From Phlebotomus papatasi (Eukaryota > Arthropoda > Insecta > Diptera > Psychodidae): 64,000 nt of DNA. Within the stretch, counting starts at the first letter, position 1; every line of letters begins with the position of its first letter. Under the pieces are notes generated by a model. It had not been told where the DNA came from. It ran no database searches and saw nothing but the letters and a program-made list of their open reading frames with translations. Positions 21,682-32,790 of this stretch are shown here, in pieces. The stretch lies in NCBI RefSeq assembly GCF_024763615.1, contig NW_026604597.1:1-64000 (forward strand), read 5' to 3'. The translations under genes and the position numbers were made by a program.

Positions 21682-24369
21682 CTATAATAGCATGAATAAG
21701 TCCGAAGGTCTCATCATCAGGAGCCTTCTTTCCGATCCCTCATCAATCGCCAACTGCCCTGCGAGATCATTAGGATGTCTTAGGAGTCTGTTTTTGTAGC
21801 GTCCACTAGCTTCTACAATTTCCTCTTTTACTGTAGCTACACTGAGATCCTTGTGCAGCTGATCGTTGGTCACGTACCAGGGAGCGTCCGCGATTTGCCT
21901 TAAAGCTTTATTTTGAAACCTTTGCAGGATATCTATATTTGTTTTAGCGGCTGCTCCCCAGAGTTGGATCCCATAAGTCCACACCGGTTTAATTATGGAT
22001 TTATAAACAAGGACCTTGTTCTCGATCGACATCTTCGATTTTCTGTTCAGGAGCCAGTACAAACTCCTCCACCTCAAGCTTAGCTGCTTTCTTTTCGTCC
22101 ATATATGGCTTCTCCAGGTTAATCTCCTGTCGAGGTGAATACCCAAATATTTGGTCTCATCAGCTTGGGGAATTTCTGTTCCATTGAGTTTGACGGGCGG
22201 GCAGACTTCCCTCCTTAGGGAGAAAGTAACTTGCACCGATTTGAGTTCATTGGCTTTGATCTTCCACTTCCTCAACCAAGTTTCAACATTCTGAAGACCC
22301 ACTTGTAAATTCCTGGAAGCCTCGATCGGGGAATCAGCCACTGCGAGAATTGCCGTGTCGTCCGCAAAAGTAGCCATTATATTGAGAGAATGTTTGGGTA
22401 GATCAGCGGTAAAAATCAGATATAAAACGGGGCCCAGTACGCTACCTTGTGGAACCCCAGACAACACAGGATGCACAAGCGACTTCTCACAACCCTGTTT
22501 CACAAAAAAGGTTCTCTCGCTCAGGAAGGAATTGATTATCAGATAACAATCAAATGGCAGTATCTTCTTCACTTTGTAAGAGAGGCCCTTGTGCCAAACT
22601 CGGTCGAATGCCTGGCTAACATCCAAAAATGCGCCAGTACAATATTTCCTTCCTTCAAAGGCTGTGTGTATTACATCCACCAAACGATGAACCTGCTCGA
22701 TCGTTCCATGACCAGCTCGAAAGCCGAATTGATGACCGGGAATAACACCACCTTTTTCAAGAATAGGTCTCAGTCGTGTCAGGAAGAGCCTCTCGAATAC
22801 TTTTGACAGTATCGGTAGCAGACTTATGGGCCTGTAAGAAGTCATCTCTTCTGGTTTTTTCCCAGGTTTGACAAAGATCCGGACTTGAGCGACCTTCCAT
22901 TGTTTAGGAAAATATCCAATTTGAAGCATAGCGTTAAAGATTTTCTGGATGAAACGAATAACCTTAGGAGAGGACTCTTTCAGGATTTGTCCGGTAATGA
23001 GATCATACCCAGGAGCTTTTTTAGGACTAATGTCAGTGCAGATGACATCCACAATTTCTTTAATAGTTATTCTCCTTAAGGGAAAAGCTAACTGTCCAGG
23101 AGATTCCAAGAAGCTATTTATTTCATCATCGTCCTCATCCATTTCCGGCCATGGACGAAATACTCCAATCAAATGGTTGGCAAAGGCATCTGCTTTGTCA
23201 GAATCACATCTCGCCCAACCTCCATCATTCCTTTTAATAGGAGGAATAGCAGTTTGTGGGCGTGTAAGCTTCCTAGTGGCCTTCCAAAGACTAAAATCGG
23301 TAGCTTGAGTTGGCGTGAGGTTTCCTAGATAATCGGCGATTGACTCATTTTTAAGATTTTCCAGCAACTTTTTGAGTTCCTTCACGGCTCTGTTGAAGTT
23401 TCTTTTATCAATAGGGTGTCTCGTAGATTGCCAGATTTTTCTCAAGTTTCTTTTCTCCCGAATTTTCTCTCGAACACTTAAAGGGACTCCGGACGCATGA
23501 GCGTCCCTAAGCCTATGTGAGGTGGACGAGCGAGCAGCCCCCTGAATAGCCTCCGTCAGCCGTTCCACTGCCTCGTCAATTTCTTGGTGTGAAGCAAGCT
23601 CCACAGGGACATCAATGGATTCATCCAACTTTTCTCTGTAACGGTCCCAATTTGTAGTCCCGTTGACAAGCGAAGGCTCCCTAGTCACAGTCTTAGCCTT
23701 AGAAAGGATCTCAAGGATAATGGGACTATGATCAGACGAAAGATCAAAGGATGACATTACTTTGCACCGCGCAGGGTCCACACCACCTGTCACACAGAAG
23801 TCCAAAAGATCAGGAACCCTTTTTGAATCTGCCGGCCAGTAAGTAGGCTCCCCCGTCGACAAGAAATTCAAATTTCCACTTTTGGCCGCTTCATAAAGTT
23901 CCTTGCCCTTTGGATTAGTCAAGCGTGATCCCCAAAATGGGTGCTTAGCATTATAATCTCCTGCAGCGATGAATCTGGTACCAAGGCTATTAAAGAAATC
24001 CCTGAACTGATCCCTCCTAATGATGTGTCTTGGTGGGCAATATACCGCTGCTATAGTTAAAGGGGCATTCCAGCATTCGATCTCTACACTTGTACCCTGC
24101 AAGAAGTCCTTTTTGTATTTTTCCTTCACGTGATGTTTAATATTTTTTCTAATGATTATGGCGGTTCCCCCATGTGCAGTGCCATCTGGGTGCTTCGTGT
24201 TATAGATCACATAATTTGGAATCTTGATGAAACTCTTATTTGTAAAATGCGTTTCGGATACCAAAAGAATATCCACGTCATGGGCAAACAGATAATTTTT
24301 GACTTCTAGTGCATGATTGCACAGACCATTGGCATTCCATATAACAATTCTTAAAACTTGAGTCATCAT
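21682..24369 (-). CDS. Jockey-clade ORF2: apurinic-like endonuclease and reverse transcriptase
   Basis: An 895-residue protein that nicks the chromosome and reverse-transcribes the element RNA at the nick. The N-terminal endonuclease/exonuclease/phosphatase domain spans about 6-220: WNANGL at 11-16, catalytic Glu 39 in SETHF, GDYNAKH with Asp 138 and Asn 140, and SDHSP at 212-216 with the catalytic Asp-His. The reverse transcriptase spans about 485-750: SYRPISLLPILSKVFERL at 511-528; HQFGFRAGHGT at 546-556; LDVSQAFD with Asp 583; SGVPQGSVLGP at 637-647; FADD at 668-671; and KYLGIHLD at 740-747. A C-terminal extension follows with no RNase H, as usual for Jockey. All visible catalytic residues are present. 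The start was chosen at ATG 24369-24367, whose A is the last base of the ORF1 stop codon (TAATG). A second ATG follows at once. The stop is TAG at 21684-21682. Confidence 0.93.
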   Translation of the reverse strand: MMTQVLRIVIWNANGLCNHALEVKNYLFAHDVDILLVSETHFTNKSFIKIPNYVIYNTKHPDGTAHGGTAIIIRKNIKHHVKEKYKKDFLQGTSVEIECWNAPLTIAAVYCPPRHIIRRDQFRDFFNSLGTRFIAAGDYNAKHPFWGSRLTNPKGKELYEAAKSGNLNFLSTGEPTYWPADSKRVPDLLDFCVTGGVDPARCKVMSSFDLSSDHSPIILEILSKAKTVTREPSLVNGTTNWDRYREKLDESIDVPVELASHQEIDEAVERLTEAIQGAARSSTSHRLRDAHASGVPLSVREKIREKRNLRKIWQSTRHPIDKRNFNRAVKELKKLLENLKNESIADYLGNLTPTQATDFSLWKATRKLTRPQTAIPPIKRNDGGWARCDSDKADAFANHLIGVFRPWPEMDEDDDEINSFLESPGQLAFPLRRITIKEIVDVICTDISPKKAPGYDLITGQILKESSPKVIRFIQKIFNAMLQIGYFPKQWKVAQVRIFVKPGKKPEEMTSYRPISLLPILSKVFERLFLTRLRPILEKGGVIPGHQFGFRAGHGTIEQVHRLVDVIHTAFEGRKYCTGAFLDVSQAFDRVWHKGLSYKVKKILPFDCYLIINSFLSERTFFVKQGCEKSLVHPVLSGVPQGSVLGPVLYLIFTADLPKHSLNIMATFADDTAILAVADSPIEASRNLQVGLQNVETWLRKWKIKANELKSVQVTFSLRREVCPPVKLNGTEIPQADETKYLGIHLDRRLTWRSHIWTKRKQLSLRWRSLYWLLNRKSKMSIENKVLVYKSIIKPVWTYGIQLWGAAAKTNIDILQRFQNKALRQIADAPWYVTNDQLHKDLSVATVKEEIVEASGRYKNRLLRHPNDLAGQLAIDEGSERRLLMMRPSDLFMLL

Positions 24370-24371
24370 TA
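24367..24371 (-). promoter_or_regulatory. TAATG overlapping stop/start between ORF1 and ORF2
   Basis: Read on the - strand, the ORF1 stop TAA and the ORF2 start ATG share one A (TAATG), with a second ATG directly after. Overlapping stop/start codons of this form are known in some non-LTR retrotransposons to allow ORF2 translation by termination and reinitiation. ORF2 protein would then be made at low level relative to ORF1. Confidence 0.65.
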
Positions 24372-25559
24372 TGGATTCAATTTAGTGACGAGTGTAGTCA
24401 AAACGTTTAGAATTGATGACATTTGCTGTGCAAGAGTTTTCATCATATCTCTTAGCTCTGACATGTCAGTACTATGTGATGCATTGGCTGTATGCTGTAT
24501 AGTGGTTGCTGGGTTCGTGTGTGTTTCCTTCACTTGTCGCAGTGTGGCGCCAGACGCGACTTCACAGAATGACAAAGTATCATTTCGCCGTATGTTATTG
24601 TTTATGTTTGTGGAAGATTCACGGTGTAATTGTCTTTCTTGGCGGATTTTATGTCTCAGATCAGCAACCCTCTGCTGCCTGATCCTCTGATGAGCCTCAC
24701 ACCCTCTATAATTAGCTGGATGATGTCCCAGGCAGTTCACACACCTGACATCCTCGTCGCGGGTCTTCCTGGGGCAATTTTCGGACAGATGTGAAGACAG
24801 GCACTTTACACATCTCGGGGATCGATTGCAGAAAGATTTTGTATGGTGAAATCTCTGACAACGAGTACACTGAACCACTTCCCTTTTCATATGTGGGGGC
24901 TCGACTTGCACAACATAGCTGAGAAGCCGGTTCACATTGTAAATTTCCTTATTGTTCGAGCACGTGATAAGCTCGATCATAAACATTGGCAAGGGATTCC
25001 TCGTGCGTCTTTGCCTGATATTGTGCACATTTTTCACCTTGTGGCCCAGTGCCTCAAGAGCCACCTTGACGTCTTCCTCCTTGACAGAATAATGTAGTCC
25101 CCTGATGACAGCCCTGAAGCCTTTGTCGCTTTTGAGCTGATATGAATGCATATCGGTGTTCTTTTTTTTCAGGGCTTTGTAAATCTTTCGGTAAGCATCA
25201 GAAGTTTTCGACTGGATTTTCACAGTCTTGTCATGAAGTGCTTTCAGAAAGTAGTCATCCTTTGCTTGAGATTCAAGTAAGGCGACCAGAGGCACCATTG
25301 ATTCCACCCCATGTACGAAGATCGGTGGAGGTTTTGGCTCCCTGGGAGAATTGTCCGGAAGAGAGTTATTCTCAACTTCTGCCTCCTGGTCATTATTCAT
25401 TAGCGCCGCAAAAGCATTGCTCGTCGGAACAGCCAGCCAATAGTCCGTAACACGGGTTTGTTTTTGGCGTTGTTGGCCGGGATCAGGGTCTTCTCTGCTT
25501 CTTTTAGTTGAAGAGGCAGTTGGGTTGTTTTGATTTGCCATATTGCTAACTGCTGTCAA
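24369..25559 (-). CDS. Jockey-clade ORF1: gag-like nucleic-acid-binding protein
   Basis: A 396-residue protein that would bind element RNA and form the ribonucleoprotein. Residues 1-140 are polar and probably disordered, with Lys/Arg-rich stretches. Residues about 148-215 (FRAVIRGLHYSVKEEDVKV onward) match the PRE_C2HC-type domain found before zinc knuckles in Jockey ORF1 proteins. Three cysteine/histidine knuckles follow: CTRC...HHTKSFC at 231-244, CVKC...HLSENC at 250-262 and CVNC...HHPANYRGC at 273-287. A Gln/Arg-rich segment (290-315) and a C-terminal amphipathic, possibly coiled-coil region (365-393, leucine and methionine rich) follow. The start was chosen at the first ATG of the frame (25559). 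A second Met at residue 7 is a possible alternative. It overlaps ORF2 by one base. Confidence 0.9.
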   Translation of the reverse strand: MTAVSNMANQNNPTASSTKRSREDPDPGQQRQKQTRVTDYWLAVPTSNAFAALMNNDQEAEVENNSLPDNSPREPKPPPIFVHGVESMVPLVALLESQAKDDYFLKALHDKTVKIQSKTSDAYRKIYKALKKKNTDMHSYQLKSDKGFRAVIRGLHYSVKEEDVKVALEALGHKVKNVHNIRQRRTRNPLPMFMIELITCSNNKEIYNVNRLLSYVVQVEPPHMKREVVQCTRCQRFHHTKSFCNRSPRCVKCLSSHLSENCPRKTRDEDVRCVNCLGHHPANYRGCEAHQRIRQQRVADLRHKIRQERQLHRESSTNINNNIRRNDTLSFCEVASGATLRQVKETHTNPATTIQHTANASHSTDMSELRDMMKTLAQQMSSILNVLTTLVTKLNP

Positions 25560-25765
25560 ACGGCCAGAACATCAAAACGAAAAAAGCTCGGAATTCGGCC
25601 TGGAAAATTCACGCATTCGATCGCCCAACACAAGAATGTTGTTTGCGTGAATCTCCTGGACCTAAAAGAGATTTGCCAGTGGCTTCCAACAGACAAATTT
25701 TAGAAAAATACGGCACAGAGACAGTAAACAAATTTGAATCACTTGCCTGCAGATGGCGCTCCCCC
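25560..25765 (-). other. 5' untranslated leader of the Jockey element
   Basis: About 206 bp lie between the inferred 5' end (next to the right target duplication) and the ORF1 start. The RNA would begin with a G-run followed by AGCGCCATCTGC. Jockey-type elements carry an internal promoter in this leader. No specific box is claimed here. An apparent open frame across 25609-25827 merely runs from satellite into this leader. Confidence 0.65.
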
Positions 25766-25776
25766 TTAAAATATTT
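25766..25776. repeat. right target-site duplication of the Jockey element
   Basis: An exact copy of the 11-mer ttaaaatattt found at 21517-21527. Satellite sequence resumes in the same monomer phase (aaagttgattatctcg) immediately after it. Confidence 0.88.
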
Positions 25777-28700
25777 AAAGTTGATTATCTCGAATAGTAC
25801 TGGATAGAGGGGTCTCAAACTATGCATCCATTTAGAGCCCCCCTGAGGATAGATTTGTGCAAAATTTCAATTGAGAATAAGCAAAATTGAATGAGATTTT
25901 CATAAGTATTTTAAAATCTTTAAAGTTGATTATCTCGAATAGTACGGGATAGAGGGGTCTCAAACTATGCATTTATTTAGAGCCCCCCTGAGGATAGATT
26001 TGTGCAAAATTTCAATTGAAAATAAGCAAAATTGAATGAGAATTTCATAAGTGTTTGAAAATCTTTAAAGTTGATTATCTCGAATAGTACGGGATAGAGG
26101 GGTCTCAAACTGTGCACCCATTTAGAGCCCCCCTGAGGATAGATTTGTGCAAAATTTCAATTGAAAATAAGCAAAATTGAATGAGAATTTCATAAATGTT
26201 TAAAAATCTTTAAAGTTAATTATCTCGAATAGTATGGGATAGAGGGGTCTCAAATTATGCACCCATTTAGAGCCCCTCTGAGGCTAGATTTGTGCAAAAT
26301 TTCAATTGAAAATAAGCAAAATTGAATGAGAATTTCATAAGTATTTTAAAATCTTTAAAGTTGATTATCTCGAATAGTACGGGATAGAGGGGTCTCAAAC
26401 TGTGCACCCATTTAGAGCCCCCCTGAGGATAGATTTGTGCAAAATTTCAATTGAAAATAAGCAAAATTGAATGAGAATTTCATAAGTATTTTAAAATATT
26501 TAAAGTTGATTATCTCGAATAGTACGGGATACAGGGGTCTCAAACTATGCACCTATTTAGAGCCCCCCTGAGGCTAGATTTGTGCTAAATTTCAATTGAA
26601 AATAAGCAAAATTGAATGAGAATTTCATAAGTGTTTGAAAATCTTTAAAGTTGATTATCTCGAATAGTACGGGATAGAGGGGTCTCAAACTGTGCACCCA
26701 TTCAGAGCCCCCCTGAGGCTAGATTTGTGCAAAATTTCAATTAAAAATAAGCAAAATTGAATGAGAATTTCATAAGTATTTTAAAATATTTAAAGTTGAT
26801 TATCTCGAATAGTACTGGATAGAGGGGTCTCAAACTATGCATCCATTTAGAGCCAACCTGAGGATAGATTTGTGCAAAATTTCAATTGAAAATAAGCAAA
26901 ATTGAATGAGAATTTCATAAGTGTTTGAAAATCTTTAAAGTTAATTATCTCGAATAGTATGGGATAGAGGGGTCTCAAATTATGCACCCATTTAGAGCCC
27001 CCCTGAGGATAGATTTGTGCAAAATTTCAATTGAAAATAAGCAAAATTGAATGAGAATTTCATAAGTATTTTAAAATCTTTAAAGTTGATTATCTCGAAT
27101 AGTACGGGATAGAGGGGTCTCAAACTGTGCACCCATTCAGAGCCCCCCTGAGGATAGATTTGTGCAAAATTTCAATTGAAAATAAGCAAAATTGAATGAG
27201 AATTTCATAAGTATTTTAAAATATTTAAAGTTGATTATCTCGAATAGTACGGGATAGAGGGGTCTCAAACTGTGCACCCATTCAGAGCCCCCCTGAGGAT
27301 AGATTTGTGCAAAATTTCAATTGAAAATAAGCAAAATTGAATGAGAATTTCATAAGTATTTTAAAATATTTAAAGTTGATTATCTCGAATAGTACGGGAT
27401 AGAGGGGTCTCAAACTGTGCACCCATTCAGAGCCCCCCTGAGGATAGATTTGTGCAAAATTTCAATTGAAAATAAGCAAAATTGAATGAGAATTTCATAA
27501 GTGTTTAAAAATATTTAAAGTTGATTATCTCGAATAGTATGGGATAGAGGGGTCTCAAACTGTGCACCCATTCAGAGCCCCCCTGAGGATAGATTTGTGC
27601 AAAATTTCAATTGAAAATAAGCAAAATTGAATGAGAATTTCATAAGTGTTTGAAAATCTTTAAAGTTGATTATCTCGAATAGTACGGGATAGAGGGGTCT
27701 CAAACTGTGCACCCATTCAGAGCCCCCCTGAGGATAGATTTGTGCAAAATTTCAATTGAAAATAAGCAAAATTGAATGAGAATTTCATAAGTATTTTAAA
27801 ATATTTAAAGTTGATTATCTCGAATAGTACGGGATACAGGGGTCTCAAACTATGCACCTATTTAGAGCCCCCCTGAGGCTAGATTTGTGCTAAATTTCAA
27901 TTGAAAATAAGCAAAATTGAATGAGAATTTCATAAGTGTTTGAAAATCTTTAAAGTTGATTATCTCGAATAGTACGGGATAGAGGGGTCTCAAACTGTGC
28001 ACCCATTCAGAGCCCCCCTGAGGCTAGATTTGTGCAAAATTTCAATTAAAAATAAGCAAAATTGAATGAGAATTTCATAAGTATTTTAAAATATTTAAAG
28101 TTGATTATCTCGAATAGTACTGGATAGAGGGGTCTCAAACTATGCATCCATTTAGAGCCAACCTGAGGATAGATTTGTGCAAAATTTCAATTGAAAATAA
28201 GCAAAATTGAATGAGAATTTCATAAGTGTTTGAAAATCTTTAAAGTTAATTATCTCGAATAGTATGGGATAGAGGGGTCTCAAATTATGCACCCATTTAG
28301 AGCCCCAATGAGGATAGATTTGTGCAAAATTTCAATTGAAAATAAGCAAAATTGAATGAGAATTTCATAAGTATTTTAAAATCTTTAAAGTTGATTATCT
28401 CGAATAGTACGGGATAGAGGGGTCTCAAACTGTGCACCCATTCAGAGCCCCCCTGAGGATAGATTTGTGCAAAATTTCAATTGAAATAAGCAAAATTGAA
28501 TGAGAATTTCATAAGTGTTTAAAAATCTTTAAAGTTGATTATCTCGAATAGTACGGGATAGAGGGGTCTCAAACTGTGCACCCATTTAGAGCCCCCCTGA
28601 GGATAGATTTGTGCAAAATTTCAATTGAAAATAAACAAAATTGAATGAGAATTTCATAAATGTTTAAAAATCTTTAAAGTTAATTATCTCGAATAGTATG

Positions 28701-31564
28701 GGATAGAGGGGTCTCAAATTATGCACCCATTTAGAGCCCCCCTGAGGCTAGATTTGTGCAAAATTTCAATTGAAAATAAGCAAAATTGAATGAGAATTTC
28801 ATAAGTGTTTAAAAATCTTTAAAGTTGATTATCTCGAATAGTATGGGATAGAGGGGTCTCAAACTGTGCACCCATTCAGAGCCCCCCCGAGGATAGATTT
28901 GTGCAAAATTTCAATTGAAAATAAGCAAAATTGAATGAGAATTTCATAAGTATTTTAAAATATTTAAAGTTGATTATCTCGAATAGTACGGGATAGAGGG
29001 GTCTCAAACTATGCATCCATTTAGAGCCCCAATGAGGATAGATTTGTGCAAAATTTCAATTGAAAATAAGCAAAATTGAATGAGAATTTCATAAGTGTTT
29101 GAAAATCTTTAAAATTGATTATCTCGAATAGTACGGGATAGAGGGGTCTCAAACTGTGCACCCATTCAGAGCCCCCCTGAGGATAGATTTGTGCAAAATT
29201 TCAATTGAAAATAAGCAAAATTGAATGAGAATTTCATAAGTGTTTAAAAATCTTTAAAGTTGATTATCTCGAATAGTACGGGATAGAGGGGTCTCAAACT
29301 GTGCACCCATTTAGAGCCCCCCTGAGGATAGATTTGTGCAAAATTTCAATTGAAAATAAACAAAATTGAATGAGAATTTCATAAATGTTTAAAAATCTTT
29401 AAAGTTAATTATCTCGAATAGTATGGGATAGAGGGGTCTCAAATTATGCACCCATTTAGAGCCCCCCTGAGGCTAGATTTGTGCAAAATTTCAATTGAAA
29501 ATAAGCAAAATTGAATGAGAATTTCATAAGTATTTTAAAATCTTTAAAGTTGATTATCTCGAATAGTACGGGATAGAGGGGTCTCAAACTGTGCACCCAT
29601 TTAGAGCCCCCCTGAGGATAGATTTGTGCAAAATTTCAATTGAAAATAAGCAAAATTGAATGAGAATTTCATAAGTATTTTAAAATATTTGAAGTTGATT
29701 ATCTCGAATAGTACGGGATAGAGGGGTCTCAAACTGTGCACCCATTTAGAGCCCCCCTGAGGATAGATTTGTGCAAAATTTCAATTGAAAATAAGCAAAA
29801 TTGAATGAGAATTTCATAAGTGTTTAAAAATCTTTAAAGTTAATTATCTCGAATAGTACGGGATAGAGGGGTCTCAAACTGTGCACCCATTTAGAGCCCC
29901 CCTGAGGATAGATTTGTGCAAAATTTCAATTGAAAATAAACAAAATTGAATGAGAATTTCATAAATGTTTAAAAATCTTTAAAGTTAATTATCTCGAATA
30001 GTATGGGATAGAGGGGTCTCAAATTATGCACCCATTTAGAGCCCCCCTGAGGCTAGATTTGTGCAAAATTTCAATTGAAAATAAGCAAAATTGAATGAGA
30101 ATTTCATAAGTATTTTAAAATCTTTAAAGTTGATTATCTCGAATAGTACGGGATAGAGGGGTCTCAAACTGTGCACCCATTTAGAGCCCCCCTGAGGATA
30201 GATTTGTGCAAAATTTCAATTGAAAATAAGCAAAATTGAATGAGAATTTCATAAGTATTTTAAAATATTTGAAGTTGATTATCTCGAATAGTACGGGATA
30301 GAGGGGTCTCAAACTGTGCACCCATTTAGAGCCCCCCTGAGGATAGATTTGTGCAAAATTTCAATTGAAAATAAGCAAAATTGAATGAGAATTTCATAAG
30401 TATTTTAAAATCTTTAAAGTTGATTATCTCGAATAGTACGGGATAGAGGGGTCTCAAACTATGCACCTATTTAGAGCCCCCCTGAGGCTAGATTTGTGCA
30501 AAATTTCAATTGAAAATAAGCAAAATTGAATGAGAATTTCATAAGTGTTTGAAAATTTTTAAAGTTGATTATCTCGAATAGTACGGGATAGAGGGGTCTC
30601 AAACTGTGCACCCATTCAGAGCCCCCCTGAGGCTAGATTTGTGCAAAATTTCAATTAAAAATAAGCAAAATTGAATGAGAATTTCATAAGTATTTTAAAA
30701 TATTTAAAGTTGATTATCTCGAATAGTACGGGATAGAGGGGTCTCAAACTATGCATCCATTTAGAGCCAACCTGAGGATAGATTTGTGCAAAATTTCAAT
30801 TGAAAATAAGCAAAATTGAATGAAAATTTCATAAGTGTTTGAAAATCTTTAAAGTTAATTATCTCGAATAGTATGGGATAGAGGGGTCTCAAATTATGCA
30901 CCCATTTAGAGCCCCCCTGAGGATAGATTTGTGCAAAATTTCAATTGAAAATAATCAAAATTGAATGAGAATTTCATAAGTATTTTAAAATCTTTAAAGT
31001 TGATTATCTCGAATAGTACGGGATAGAGGGGTCTCAAACTGTGCACCCATTTAGAGCCCCCCTGAGGATAGATTTGTGCAAAATTTCAATTGAAAATAAG
31101 CAAAATTGAATGAGAATTTCATAAGTATTTTAAAATATTTAAAGTTGATTATCTCGAATAGTACGGGATAGAGGGGTCTCAAACTGTGCACCCATTCAGA
31201 GCCCCCCTGTGGATAGATTTGTGCAAAATTTCAATTGAAAATAAGCAAAATTGAATGAGAATTTCATAAGTGTTTGAAAATCTTTAAAGTTGATTATCTC
31301 GAATAGTACGGGATAGAGGGGTCTCAAACTATGCACCCATTTAGAGCCCCCCTGAGGCTAGATTTGTGCAAAATTTCAATTGAAAATAAGCAAAATTGAA
31401 TGAGAATTTCATAAGTGTTTGAAAATCTTTAACGTTGATTATCTCGAATAGTACGGGATAGAGGGGTCTCAAACTGTGCACCCATTCAGAGCCCCCCTGA
31501 GGTTAGATTTGTGCAAAATTTCAATTAAAAATAAGCAAAATTGAATGAGAATTTCATAAGTATT
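25766..31564. repeat. 145-bp tandem satellite array, block 2
   Basis: About 40 monomers in the same orientation as block 1, continuing the interrupted monomer. A variant group bearing ccccaatgagg appears here (28310, 29028) and is common further right but was not seen in block 1, so subfamily composition shifts along the array. No gene. The block ends at the monomer linker gtatt where the first 1819-bp element begins. Confidence 0.97.
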
Positions 31565-31696
31565 AGGTGAGATTCTTAACAATCTCACCTACTATAATCC
31601 TAACAAAATTTCATGTCGTCCGATCGACCTCAAATTTGGCCAAAATGTGTTTCAGCACTTCCTGATTCCGAATATATATGTGGCTAAGTTACGTTC

Positions 31697-31719
31697 CCGG
31701 CCGGCCGGCCGGCCGGCCG
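31697..31719. repeat. (CCGG)n microsatellite inside the 1819-bp element
   Basis: Five CCGG units plus a partial one form a GC-only, self-complementary patch in AT-rich surroundings. It is repeated identically at 38593-38615 and 54176-54198 in the other two element copies. Confidence 0.85.
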
Positions 31720-31892
31720 CTCTTTGGAGCTTAATAGCTCCTAAACTAAAAAAGATATCGACTTGCGGTTTTCGGCAAAGGTTATATATCGGGTGAAAAT
31801 TGCAACTTGGTGCATAGACCCCCCACCCCCCACCCCTCCTTCCGCCATTTTGAAGACCCCCCTTTTTTTGTTTTCTCAATAGCTCCGCCCCT

Positions 31893-32790
31893 ATGGCATC
31901 GAGCGGACTCAAATTTTAGTATGTTATAGCTGGGCCTTAGAGCTTTCCATCAATACCAAACTTAAGGTCCCCCGACCCCCCTGACCCGAGCTATAAGGGT
32001 CCAAAAAAAATGTCTTAAAATGGCCATAACTCCGGTTCTAATTGTCAGAATTTAAAATGTGAGGGCTTTTTGGAAAGCTCTCGTGAAATGCCACTTACCC
32101 TTCTAACATCGCAAGTTCATAAAACCACCGCTAGGGGCGCTTTTTTTAAAAAGAAAATTTTTAAATCTTAAAAGTTAAATAACTCAAAAATTCCATTGTG
32201 CATCGGGCTGAAAATTTAGTATGTTGTAGCCGTTGATTATACCTATCAAACAAAAAAAACCTTAAGTCGATCCATAACCCCTGACCCGAGCTATAAGGGG
32301 TCAAAGTTCGAACATTGACCGGCCTCTATCTCCGGTTCTAATTAACATAGCGACCTAAATTTTACCTTTTTGGTTTCGTCTCGATGAGCACTTTCAGATG
32401 GAAGTTCAAAAAGTCACCACAGGTGGCGCTGCGATAGCGTCAAAATTCATCGAAATTCAAAGTCACTTTTCTCAAAAACGGCATTGTGCAAGTTAATGAA
32501 ATTTCAGTATGTTGTAGTCCAGTCTAGGACGTTTCCAAAATGGTGCGTATGCGCGCTGTGGTTTCAATAGAACCGGAGATATGAGGGGTCAAAGTTCACG
32601 AAATTCAAAAAATCATATCTCCGGTTCTATGTGACCGATTTTGATGAATGAGGGCTTAAACGAAAGATCTCACCAAATGCTACAACTTTCTAGAATATTT
32701 GAACTTCGTGGGACCAACACCAGGGGCGCCACAGTCAAGAAACTAATTTCAATATCACATAACCTCAATTATCTCGACTGTCGCTGAACC
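31893..32790. repeat. degenerate tandem modules of about 290-300 bp within the element
   Basis: Three diverged modules share ordered landmarks: a ttagtatgtt(g/a)tag box (31916, 32216, 32504), a gagctataagggtc or gagatatgaggggtc box, a ctccggttcta box, and a gggcgc or ggtggcgc box near the end. Spacing of the first box is 300 and then 288 bp. Similar modules occur at the same places in the other element copies. They are much more diverged from each other than the three element copies are, so they predate the element's amplification. Confidence 0.6.

Larger units (their letters stand above)
21528..25765 (-). mobile_element. complete Jockey-clade non-LTR retrotransposon (LINE) inserted in the satellite
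   Basis: A 4.2-kb element on the - strand. Reading from its 5' end there is a leader of about 206 bp (25765-25560), ORF1 (gag-like), ORF2 (endonuclease-RT), a 3' tail of about 144 bp and a poly(A) tract seen as T's at 21528-21537. An 11-bp target-site duplication (ttaaaatattt) flanks it. The inferred first nick is on the + strand, ATTT/AAAG, which fits the T-rich/A-rich preference of this endonuclease class. Both frames are open, the 5' end appears complete and the flanking duplication is exact, which indicates a recent insertion. There is a single copy in this window; unlike the 1819-bp element it was not amplified with the array. The Jockey clade is assigned from ORF1 with PRE_C2HC/zinc knuckles, ORF2 with EEP plus RT, and no RNase H. 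Confidence 0.93.

Noticed and set aside
22355..25450. Several + strand open frames of 63-119 codons inside the Jockey element
   Set aside because: They lie antisense to ORF1 and ORF2 and show no motifs; they are shadows of the real coding strand.
25609..25827. 72-codon - strand frame crossing the right edge of the Jockey element
   Set aside because: It starts in satellite sequence and runs into the element leader across the insertion junction, so it cannot be an ancestral gene.
31652..31912. 86-codon open frame in the 1819-bp element, repeated at 38548 and 54131
   Set aside because: It translates the (CCGG)n and C-run sequence into low-complexity Gly/Arg/Ala residues. There is no domain, and identical copies are due only to duplication of the element.
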